From NCBI GenBank assembly GCA_023375785.1, contig SZWC01002440.1, forward strand, positions 1 through 64,000: 64,000 nucleotides of DNA, given 5' to 3'. Below, piece by piece: positions 24,501 to 33,361 of the stretch. The position numbers and the translations under genes are program-made. Under the pieces are notes generated by a model. The model searched no databases, was not told where the DNA came from, and saw only the letters and a list, made by a program, of their open reading frames with translations. How positions within the stretch are numbered: position 1 is the stretch's first letter; the number at the start of each line of letters is the position of its first letter. The stretch is from Penium margaritaceum. Its lineage: Eukaryota > Streptophyta > Zygnematophyceae > Desmidiales > Peniaceae.

Positions 24501-27225
24501 TGGAGCAAGGCAGAGAAAGGTGGGGCAAGCCAGAGAAAGGTTAAGCAAGCCAGAGAAAGGTAGAGCAAGTCAGGGAAAGGTGGAGCAAGCCAGAGAAAGG
24601 TGGAGCAAGCCAAAGAACGGTGGAGAAACCCAGAGAAAGGTGGAACAAGCCAAAAACAGTGGAGCAAGCCAGGGAAAGGTGGAGCAAGCCTGAGACAGGT
24701 GGAGCGAACCAGGGAAAGATGGAGCACGCCAGAGAAAGGTGGCACAAGCCAGCAAAAGGTGGAGCAAGCAAGGGAACGGTAGAGCAAGCCAGAGGATGGT
24801 GGAGCAAGCCAAGGCATGGTGGAGCAAGCCAGATAACAGTGGAGGAAGCAAGGGAAAGGTGAAGCAAGCCAAAGAAAGGTGGAGCAAGCAAGAGAAAGGT
24901 GGTCCAAGCCAAGCGAAGGTGGAGCACGTCAGAGAACGGTTGAGCATGCCAGAAAAAGGTGAAGCTAGCAAGGGAAATGTAGACAGAAGCAGAGAAAGGT
25001 GAAGCAAGCAAGAGAAAGGTGGAGCAAGCCAGAGAAAGGTGCAGAAAGCCAGAGAACAGTGGAGCAAGCCAGAGAACTGTGGAGCAAGCCAGAGAACGGT
25101 GGAGCAAGCCAGAGAAGGGTAGAGCAAGCCAAGGAAAGGTGGAGTAAGCCAGAGAAAGGTGGAGCAAGCCAGAGAACGGTGGAGCAAGCCAGAGAACAGT
25201 GGAGCAAGCATGAAAACGGTATAGAAAGCAAGAAAACAATGGAGCAAGGCAGAGAACGGTTGCGCGAGCAAGAGAAAGGTGGAGCAAGCCATAGAAAGGT
25301 GGAGCAAGCCAGAGAACAGTAGAGCAAGCCAGAGAATGGAAAAGCAAGCCAGAGACAATGGATCAAGCTAGAGAACAGTGGAGGAGGCCAGAGAACGGTG
25401 GAGCAAGCCAGATGAATGTGTAGCAATTCAGAAAACGGTTGAGCAAGTCAGAGAAAGGTGGAGCAAGCCAAAGAGCGGTGGAGCAAGCTAGGGAATGGTG
25501 GAGCAAGCCAGAGAAAGGTGGAGCAACCTTGATGAAGGTGGAGCAAGCCAGAGAATGGTGGAGCAAGCCGGAGAACAGTGGAGCAAGCCAGAGAAAGGTG
25601 AAGCAAGGCAAAGAATTTTGGAGCAAGCCAGAAAAAGATGGCGCAGGCCAGGAAACGGTGGAGCAAGACAGAGAATGGTGAAGCAAGCTAGAGAAAGATG
25701 AAGCAAGCTATAGAATGGTGGAGCAAGCCAGAGAAAGGTGGAGCGAGCCATAGAATGGTGTGGTAAGCCAGAGAAAGGTGGACCAAGCCAGAGGAAGGTG
25801 GAAGATGTCAGGGAAAGGTGGAGCAAGCCAGGGAAAGGTTGAGCAAGCCAGAGAACGGTGCAGCAAACCAGAGAAGGTGGAGCAAGCCAGAGAACCTTGG
25901 AGCAAGCCAAGAAAAGGTCGAGCAAGCCAGATAAATGTGGAGCAAGCCAGGGAAAGGTGGAGCTAGCCAGAGAAAGGTGGAGCAAGCCAGAAATAGGTGG
26001 AGCAAGCAAGAGAACGATGGAGAAAGGCAGAGAATGGTGGAGCATGCCAGAGAATGGTGGAGCAAGCCAGTGAAAGGTGGAGCGAGCCAGGAAAATGTGG
26101 AGCAAGCCAGAGAATGGTGGAGCATGCCAGAGAAAGGTGGAGCAAGCCAGATAACGTCAAAGCAACCCAGAGAAAGGTGCAGCAAACCAGAGAAAGGTGG
26201 GGCAAGCCAGAGAAAGGTGGAGCAAGCCAAAGATGGGGGTAGCAATTCATGGAAAGGTGGAGCAAGAAAGAGAAAGGTGGAGCAAGCCGAGTTGGTGGAG
26301 CAAGCCAGGGTAAAGTGGAGCAAGCAAGAGAAAGGTGGAACAATCCAGAGAAAGGTGGAGGATGCCAGGGGTGGGTAGAGCAAGCCAGAGAAAGTTGGAG
26401 CAAGCCACAGAAAGGTGGTGAAAGCCACAGAAAGATACAACAAGACAGGGAACGATGGAGCATGTCAAAGAAAGGTGGAGCTAGCCACAGAAAGGTGAAG
26501 AAAGCCAGAGAAAGGTGGAGCAATCTAGAGAAAGGTGCAGCAAGCCAGAGATAGCTGGAGCAAGTCAGTGAACGGGAGATCAAGCCAGAGAAGGGTGGAG
26601 CAGGCCAAATAAACATGAAGCAAGCCAGAGAAAGGTGGAAAAAGTCAGGGAAAGGTGGAGCAATCAAGTGAAAGGTGGAGCAAGCTAGAGAAAGGTGGGG
26701 CAAGCCAAAGGAAGGGAGAGCAAGCTAGAGAAAGGGGGAGCTAGTCATGGAAAAGTGAAGCAAGCCAGAGAAAGGTGGTGTAAGCCAATGAATGGTGGAG
26801 AAAACCAGAGAAAGGTGGAGCAAGCCATTGAACGGTGGAGCAAGCCAAGGAAAGGTGGAGCAAGCCAAAGAAAGGTGGAGCAAGCCAGGGAAAGGTGGAA
26901 CAAGCAAGAGAAAGGTGCAACAAGCCAGAGAAAGGTGGAGGAAGCAAGGGAAAGGTAGAGCAAGCCAGAGAAAGTTGGAGCAAGCCAGAGAAAGGTGGTG
27001 CAAGCCAGAGAAAGATGCAGCAAGTCAGAGAACGTTGGAGCATGCCAAAGAAATGAGGACCTAGGCAGAGAAAGGTGGAGAAAGCCAGAGAAAGGTGGAG
27101 AAAGCCAGAGAAAGGTGTAGCAAGCCAGAGAAAGCTGAAGCAAACCAGAGAACCGCGGATCACGCCAGAGAAAGGTGGAGCAAGCCAGAGAACGGTGCAG
27201 CAAGCGAGAGAAAGGTAGAGAAAAT
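21548..27225 (+). repeat. Minisatellite A, block 3a
   Basis: About 284 units, continuing in 31904-32573, 38371-54379 and 55018-56280 once the inserted elements are set aside. A recognisable module of several variant units (GAGCATGCC near GAGCTAGC, then GGTGGAGAAA) appears near 23800, 24920 and 27030. It recurs further right, so the array has structure above the 20-bp level. It ends at the outer edge of the copia-1 LTR. Confidence 0.96.
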
Positions 27226-28212
27226 TGTCAGGATGGAATCCGCGTGGTGCGGCCCCGACGTTTTTCTGATCGTCTCTAGTGGTTCACGTCTATTGTTTTG
27301 GGCGAATCTGAGACTGAGCGTGAGCTTTCTGGTCACCACACGCTATGTGAGCAGGAATTTAGAGACAGTCAGTTCGCGAAGGGAATAACGTCGTTTTGCG
27401 TTAGTTTTTGAACATAGACATAATCACAACATTTATAGGGCTAGTCATGAGCTTTTCAACGTACCAAACCGCGCGCAATTCGGCCAAGCGTAGCTTAAGT
27501 TATGCTTGCCAAAGCGCAGGTCTCACCCACCACAGAAACGCCTAACGCCTCTATGGCGCGCACACGCCGTGGCGCCTTCCTTCACGTGCGAAGCGCCTTT
27601 CCCAAGGCGCAGGTCCACTTGCACATGGTGTAGGGATCCCCTGCACTGTTTCCACACACCCTACCCACTTTTGGGTCGTGTTTGGTGATGGGGTGTGACG
27701 AGGTTCGAAACCTGTCCGCGGACCTGCAGTCAGAATTTTGACCAAGTCCCCGAGTAACAAAACGTACTACTGAGATTCGGACGCCGAGCCAGATTTTTGG
27801 CTAAGTCCCTCAGTAACAACCTGCACTACTGGATCCGGTGGATGATCCGCCGGATCAGGTGGATCATCCACCGGACGCCTCGGCAGGCCTATCGGAGCAT
27901 TTTCTCCAGATGGTATTTTTGTTACTCGGTCCGGTCGATTATCGACCGGATTTCGAGTCACAGCCGGCTCCCAGAGCCGCTGCACACACCCCAACTTTGG
28001 AAGGTCATATCTCCCTCGATACTTGTTCGATTCCGGCGAAACAACTTCCACCGGATTCAGAGACTCGTCAACTTTCAGGGGCAATCCTCCATTTAAGGAT
28101 CCTAGCAATCTCTGAGTTGCCAGATCCGCCGGAGCAGAGTTTCCATTTTCTGGCGGCTCGTCAGCGCCTCCCGGCGCCGCACTTGGGCATGCAGAGGGGC
28201 AATTTTTTAACA
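27226..28212 (-). repeat. 3' LTR of copia-1
   Basis: On the minus strand it runs from TGTTAAAAAATTGCCCC to CCTGACA, about 987 bases. The inner edge is preceded by the purine tract GGGGGAGAA. It contains three closely related palindromes at 27833-27855, 27856-27875 and 27930-27950. With no partner LTR, its age cannot be read from LTR divergence. Confidence 0.82.
27833..27950. other. Palindrome cluster in the copia-1 LTR
   Basis: Three imperfect to perfect palindromes share the plan CCGGT-NGATNATC-NNCCGG. They lie at 27833-27855, 27856-27875 (perfect arms GGTGGATCATCCACC) and 27930-27950 (perfect arms CCGGTCGA/TCGACCGG). GGTGGATGATCC and GGATCATCCACC also form a longer 12-bp stem. Two more examples lie in the copia-1 pol linker. 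Confidence 0.8.
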
Positions 28213-28221
28213 TTCTCCCCC
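28213..28221 (-). other. Polypurine tract of copia-1
   Basis: Minus-strand GGGGGAGAA directly precedes the TGTTA start of the LTR. Confidence 0.75.
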
Positions 28222-28255
28222 TTGCACCTTCCATGCCCGCTGCTCCTGCTTGCTC

Positions 28256-28972
28256 TCACTCATCTTCCACTGCGCCCTCTAGCCCGTCATAGCTGGTCAT
28301 CCCAAGTCCGGCCACGCTCATCGCGTGCCGGTCCGCGGGTTGCGCTTTGGTCAAGCAATCCGCAAGCATGTTGTGCGTGCTGCAGTGCTGCAGCACCACC
28401 TGCCCCTTCTCGACCATGTCCCGTGCGTAGTGATAACGCACGTCAATGTGCTTCTTCCTCCTGTGCTGCGTTGGGTTGTTGGTCAGTGAGATGGAGCCGG
28501 TGTTGTCCTCTTGCACCACCAAAGGATCCTGCTGCGGCACGCCCAGCTCCCCTAGTAACCTGCGGAGCCACACCGCCTCCTTGATCGCCTCGGCCAGCGT
28601 GATGTACTCTGCTTCCACTGTGGAGGTCGCTACGCAGTCCTGCTTCCTGCTGCACCACGAGATCGCTGCACCAGCGAGGAAGAACACGTATCCGGATGTG
28701 GACTTCCGCTTGTCCACATCCCTAGCGTAGTCTGCATCCGTGTAGCAGACCAGACGCAAGGGGTCCGCCCGCCCCTTGCCGTCGAACCTCAGGCGCGCGT
28801 GCCGCGTCGCCTGCAGGTAGCGGAGGATGCGCTTGACCGCCTGCCAGTGTAGTGGCCCTGGATCGGCCACGTACCTGCTCACTTGGCCCACCGCGTAAGC
28901 CAGGTCCGGTCGAGTCGCCGCCATGGCGTACATGAGGCTGCCCACCGCCGATTGGTAGGGCACCCCTATCAT
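28256..28972 (-). pseudogene. copia-1 RNase H region of pol
   Basis: 238 codons with the copia C-terminal landmarks: PYQSAVGSLMYAM near the start, YTDADYARD and KSTSGYVFFL at the start of the RNase H fold, VEAEYITLAEAIKEAVWL, DNTGSISLTNN, and KHIDVRYHYARD near the end. RNase H removes RNA from the RNA-DNA hybrid during reverse transcription. It overlaps the next pol segment slightly. It is part of a fossil element. Confidence 0.88.
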
Positions 28973-30468
28973 ATCCTCCCGCTCTTCTTTGTTTGCGGCG
29001 CCATTGCCGCACTCAGTTCACAGGTCATGGAGACAGGACTGCACACTGGTTTGCAGTCCTCTATGCCGTACCGCTTCAGCACCTCGGACACGTATTTGGC
29101 CTGCCCCAGCTCAAGCGTGCGCGCCCTCCGGTTTCGCGTAATGCTCATCCCGAGGTAGAACTCCAGCTCCCCCATGTCCGACATTTGGAACCTGCTGCTC
29201 AGCTGCTCTTTCAGCTGCTGTAGGCTCCGCAGGTCTGAGGAGCACAAGATCAAATCGTCCACGTAGAGTGCGACAATCTGATGGAGCTTCTTGTTGCGCC
29301 GCACGTACACACTGTGATCCGCCTCACAGCGCTTGAAGCGGAGTTGTGCCATGAAGCTGTCCATCTGTTGGTACCAGCATCGGGGCGATTGTTTTAGCCC
29401 GTACAAGGACTTGCGCAGCTTGCACACCTTGCCCTCCGGCGCCTCCACCCCCTCCGGCACCTCCATGTAGATTTCCTTGTCGATGATGCCATTGAGGAAG
29501 GCCGTCTTTACGTCCATTTGGTGGAGCTCCATGTCCTTCGCGGCTTCCACCGCAAGGATCGCTCGAATGCTTGTAAACTTGGCGACGGGGGCGAACGTCT
29601 CATCGTAGTGCTCGCCCTTCCGCTCTGCGTACCCCTTTGCCACGAGCCGCGCCTTGTACTTGTCAACCACACCTTCCTTTGTGAACTTGGTCTTGAAGAC
29701 CCACTTGGAGCCGATGACCTTGGCGTCTTTCGGCCTGTCAACCAGCTGCCAAGTGTCGTTTTCAGCAATGGACGCCAACTCCGACTTGATGGCGGCGTCC
29801 CACTGCTCCCCCTCGGGCCGCGCAAGTGCCTCTTGCACGGTCGTGGATTCCGTTGATGCAGCCAGCATGCACCGCATCATGCGGATCCATCGATCGGTGC
29901 CTGCGTCGAAACGCTTCCCCGCTCTCCGCTGCCTCCCGCTGCGGCGCGGCAGTCTTGGCGGCGTCTCGTCGCTCTGCTGCGATCCTTCCGACTCAGCCCG
30001 CTCTGGTGAATCATCAACCGGACGGCTCCCCGAGGATCCCTCCCGCTCCGGTGAACCATCAACCGGACGGGCGGCACCTCCGGAGGATTTTTCTCCGACG
30101 CCCAACGCGAACTCCACCGGGAGTGCGCGCTTCGGCACCCGCGGTGCCTCCTTCGACGGATCATTCCGACGGATCTCTAGCCCAGCTGCATCGTCGTCGG
30201 AGTCCTCGGCGTCGGCTGCCGCACATGCTGCACCGCCGCGCTCCGACGCCGCATCATCGACCTCCGCGTCCACCGGCTCTTCCTCGTAGTCAAGGAGCTG
30301 GAACCACTCCCCCTGTTTTGGAGTGTTCCCGACGCTCATGTCGTTGCTGCTGCTGCTGCTGAAGCTTTGCTGCTCGTCGAACTCGACGTCACGGCTGCGG
30401 ATGATCTCTTGCGTGCGCGGGTCCCAAAGCCGATACGCCTTTTGCGCGCTCTCGTAGCCAAGGAACAA
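28969..30468 (-). pseudogene. copia-1 reverse transcriptase region of pol
   Basis: 499 codons. The N-terminal part (FLGYESAQKAYRLWDPRTQ) is the end of the integrase region. A Ser/Glu/Asp-rich linker follows, with two near-copies of RPVDDSPER. The reverse transcriptase domain comes next: KARLVAKGYAERKGEHYDET, HQMDVKTAFLNG and the catalytic-site motif YVDDLILCSS. This enzyme copies element RNA into DNA. Family assignment (RVT_2, copia type) is clear. Confidence 0.9.
30003..30067 (-). other. Two copies of the copia-1 palindrome inside the pol linker
   Basis: At about 30003-30022 and 30047-30067 the plus strand reads TGGTGAATCATCAACCGGA and GGTGAACCATCAACCGGA, the same plan as the three LTR palindromes. 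Here the sequence also encodes the RPVD-SPE protein repeat. Confidence 0.7.
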
Positions 30469-30516
30469 GCACGGCTTCGCCCGCGGTTCCAGCTTGCTGT
30501 CGCGTCGTTGCGCCGC

Positions 30517-31168
30517 CTACACCATCGCGTGCACCTTGCACCTGAACACCTTCAGGTGCGCCACGTTTGGCTTGCGCCCGCTCCAAACCTCCTGCGTCGT
30601 CTTCCAGCCGCCCTCACCCTTCAGCACCGCTGTTGGGGTGAGGTTGATGGTGTAGCTCGCTGTACGCACAGCCTCCGCCCAGAAACCTCGCGGCAACCCT
30701 GCATCCACAAGCATGGTCCGCACCATGTTGAGCAGCGTCTGGTTCGCCCGCTCCGCCACTCCGTTGGATTGTGGCGAATACGGCGTAGTGGGTTCCCACT
30801 TGATGCCCTGCTGCTTCATCCACTCGCTGCAGCCCACGTACTTTCCGCCATTGTTGCTGCGTAGCGCTCTGACCTTCCGGCCAATCTGCCTCTCCACCGC
30901 TGCGACGTACTCCTTCAGCCGGTCCAGGACCTCGCCTTTCCGCTTCATGAAGTACACGTAGAGCTTTCTGCTGCAGCTGTCAATGAAGGTGACGAAGTAT
31001 CTCAAGCCGCCGTTTGACGGCATTTTGAACGGTCCGCACACATCGCTGTGTACGACCTCCAGCAGGTCCTTTGCACGTTCCGTGTTCTTGTTGAACGGCT
31101 TGCACCGCGCCTTGCCCAAAATGCAAGGCTCGCACGTTTTGTGTGCTGCTGCATCTGCTGTCGCGTCT
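30517..31168 (-). pseudogene. copia-1 integrase region
   Basis: Minus-strand coding includes the end of the zinc-binding motif (CEPCILGKARC) and the integrase core (VVHSDVCGPFKM, VTFIDSCSRKLYVYFMKRKG, TPYSPQSNGVAERANQT, LPRGFWAEAVRTASYTIN). Integrase inserts the DNA copy into the genome. The open frame continues to 31269, but beyond about 31168 it reads antisense through the inverted reverse-transcriptase piece and is no longer integrase. Confidence 0.85.
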
Positions 31169-31177
31169 GCACCGCAG

Positions 31178-31903
31178 CTGGTTGACAGGCCGAAAGACGC
31201 CAAGGTCATCGGCTCCAAGTGGGTCTTCAAGACCAAGTTCACAAAGGAAGGTGTGGTTGACAAGTACATGGTGCGGCTCGTGGCGAAGGGGTACGCACAG
31301 CGTAAGGGCGAGCACTACGATGAGACGTTCGCCCCCGTCGCCAAGTTCACAAGCATTCGAGCGATCCTTGCGGTGGCAGCCGCGAAGGACATGGAGCTCC
31401 ACCAAATGGACGTAAAGACGGCCTTCCTCAATGGCATCATCGACAAGGAAATCTACATGGAGGTGCCGGAGGGGGTGGAGGCGCCGGAGGGCAAGGTGTG
31501 AAAGTTGCGGAAGTCCTTGTANTGGCAGCCACGAAGGACATGGAGCTCCACCAAATGGACGTAAAGACGGCCTTCCTCAATGGCATCATCGACAAGGAAA
31601 TCTACATGGAGGTGCCGGAGGGGGTGGAGGCGCCGGAGGGCAAGGTGTGAAAGTTGCGGAAGTCCTTGTACGGGCTAAAACAATCGCCCCGATGCTGGTA
31701 CCAACAGATGGACAGCTTCATGGAAGAACTCAGCTTCAAGCGCTGTGAGGCGGATCACAGTGTGCACGAGCGGCGCAACAAGAAGCTCCATCAAACTGTC
31801 GCACTCTACGTGGACGATTTGATCTTGTGCTCCTCAGACCTGCGGAGCCTACAACAGCTGAAAGAGCAGCTGAGCAGCAGGTTCCAAATGTCGAACATGG
31901 GGG
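31178..31903 (+). mobile_element. Inverted copia-1 reverse-transcriptase fragment
   Basis: On the plus strand this repeats the reverse-transcriptase stretch that lies on the minus strand at about 29167-29749, with high identity. It starts at QLVDRPKDAKVIGSKWVFK and goes past YVDDLILCSS. It forms an inverted repeat of about 580 bases with its partner (apart from a duplication around an N at 31522). The left end abuts the copia-1 integrase region and the right end abuts minisatellite A. It is a fossil fragment from rearrangement or a mis-join. Confidence 0.88.
31374..31670. other. 148-base repeat on both sides of a single N (likely assembly join)
   Basis: 31374-31521 and 31523-31670 are the same apart from one visible difference, with the single N at 31522 between them. 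The pattern matches the one at 17275. Confidence 0.85.
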
Positions 31904-32573
31904 AGAAGGAGCAAGCCCGAGAAAGGAAGGGCAGACCAGAGAAAGGTGGAGCAAGCCAGAGAAAGGTAGAGCAAGTCAGGGAAAGGTGGAGCAAGCCAGA
32001 GAAAGGTGGAGCAAGCCAAAGAAAAGTGGAGAAAACCAGAGAAAGGTGGAGCAAGCCAGAGAACGGTGGAGCAAGCCAGTGAAAAATGGAGCAAGCCAGA
32101 AAGAGGTGGAGCAAGCCAGGAAAAGGTGGAGCAAGCCAGAGAAAGCTGGAACAAGGAGGCGAAAGGTGGAGCAAGCAAGAGAACGGTGGAACAAGCCAGA
32201 GAACGGTGGAGCAAGCCAATGCATGGTGGAGCAAGCCAGATAACGGTGGAGGAAGCGAGGGAAAGGTGGAGCAAAGCAGAGAAGGGTGGCGCAAGCCAGA
32301 GAAAGGTAGTGCAAGCCAGACAAAGGTGGAGGATGTCAGAGAACGGTGGAGCATGCCGGAAAAATGTAGAGCTAGCAAGGGAAATGTAGAGAAAGCCAGA
32401 GAAAGGTGGAGCAAACAAGAGAAAGGTGGAGCAAGCCAGAGAAAGGTGGAGAAAGCTAGAGAACGGTAGAGCAAGCCAAAGTACCATGGAGCAAGCTAGA
32501 GAATGGTTGAGCGAGCCAGAGAAAGGAAGAGCAAGCCAAAGAGAGGTGGAGTAAGCCAAAGAAAGGTGGAGCA
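31904..32573 (+). repeat. Minisatellite A, block 3b
   Basis: About 33 units between copia-1/inverted fragment and copia-2. It contains one copy of the higher-order module (GCATGGTGG near 32222, then GAGCATGCC and GAGCTAGC near 32350-32370). Confidence 0.95.
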
Positions 32574-33262
32574 TGTCAACCGGCCTGAGGCAAACGGACT
32601 AGAAAACAGGGCCGACACAATAGCACCTGCCGTCCGCTCCTAGCATTTCAGCTAGGAGAAGATATCACCCTGAGGATCACGGTTCCACACTGAGCAGTTC
32701 CTAGGCAATCACTTGCTAGCAACAGTGTCCACTTAACACTTGGTCACTTTCGCGCGAGATGCTAGTTAAAGACTAACTCATGGGGTTTAGACCAACCAGT
32801 GTCTTCTTTTTACTGTTCCTTAGTTGGACAACTCTGTGAGGAGCATCTAACGTCAGATTGTGTAATTAGAATGAGGAATGAGCCTGGTACATATAGTCCT
32901 AGGCCTGGCTTCTAAGGTGTGTGGGTAGCGACACTTTTGGGGTGGTCACTCCACACCACCTCACCAGTCCGCCAATTGGCGCATCCACTGACCGCCAAGT
33001 GGCGCACTCTCCTCATGCATGGAGAAATGTCTAAGAAACTTCCCCTGTGCTAGAAGGTCAAAAAACCTCCTGCGCACATCAAGGCTCGATCGCAGGACAT
33101 GTTGTCCTTAAGTCCAACATGCTATCCGTTGCGCTACACTTCTGGTGTCTCGCTTGGACTTGCACCACAAACAAGGTCTGGGGGACTTACTCCAAGGGAG
33201 CAGTGCATGCCCAACCTGTCCGTCAAGCCATAGTAGTGGCCATGGGGCATAGAAGAACAACA
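32574..33262 (-). repeat. 3' LTR of copia-2
   Basis: 689 bases; on the minus strand it begins TGTTGTTCTTCTATGCCCC and ends GGCCGGTTGACA. It contains a hairpin CTCCTAGC/GCTAGGAG, the palindrome CGCCAATTGGCG and a tRNA-like segment at about 33081-33141. Confidence 0.92.
33081..33141 (-). other. tRNA-like segment in the copia-2 3' LTR
   Basis: The minus strand reads GTAGCGCAACGGATAGC then TTGGACTT, resembling the D-arm and anticodon-arm start of eukaryotic tRNA-Arg (typical GTGGCGCAATGGATAGC...TTGGACTT). TAGCGCAACGG fits the Pol III A-box pattern TRGYNNARNGG. The B-box area (GCGATCGAGCC) is a weak match, and I do not see a full cloverleaf. It is not called as a tRNA gene. Confidence 0.55.
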
Positions 33263-33273
33263 ATCTCTCCCTT
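33263..33273 (-). other. Polypurine tract of copia-2
   Basis: Minus-strand AAGGGAGAGAT lies directly before the TGTTG start of the 3' LTR. Confidence 0.75.
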
Positions 33274-33361
33274 GCACCTTAGGCCACCTGCTGTGGTTGT
33301 TTTCCTTCGGCATGAACCTGTAACTCTAGGTTGTGTTTGTGCATGTCAGTTTTCTTGGTCT

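Larger units (their letters stand above)
27226..31168 (-). mobile_element. Ty1/copia element 'copia-1' (5'-truncated)
   Basis: Reading on the minus strand there is a zinc-binding and integrase core (30517-31168), a variable linker, reverse transcriptase (28969-30468), RNase H (28256-28972), a purine tract and a 987-base 3' LTR. Integrase before reverse transcriptase is the copia order. Gag, protease, the primer site and the 5' LTR are missing; the element stops where an inverted piece of the same family begins. It is broken, with several breaks besides the truncation. The LTR sits directly in minisatellite A at its outer end. Copia-2 is related in domains but clearly a different family. Confidence 0.9.

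Noticed and set aside
27625-27712. Possible Pol III promoter in the copia-1 LTR (GGTTCGAAACC fits the B-box, TGGTGTAGGGA is near an A-box)
   Set aside because: The boxes are about 75 bases apart, on the strand opposite to the element, with no tRNA-like sequence between them. A single 11-base match is expected by chance at this scale.
29654-30289. Plus-strand ORFs of 105-211 codons across copia-1
   Set aside because: They are shadows of the minus-strand reverse transcriptase and its linker.
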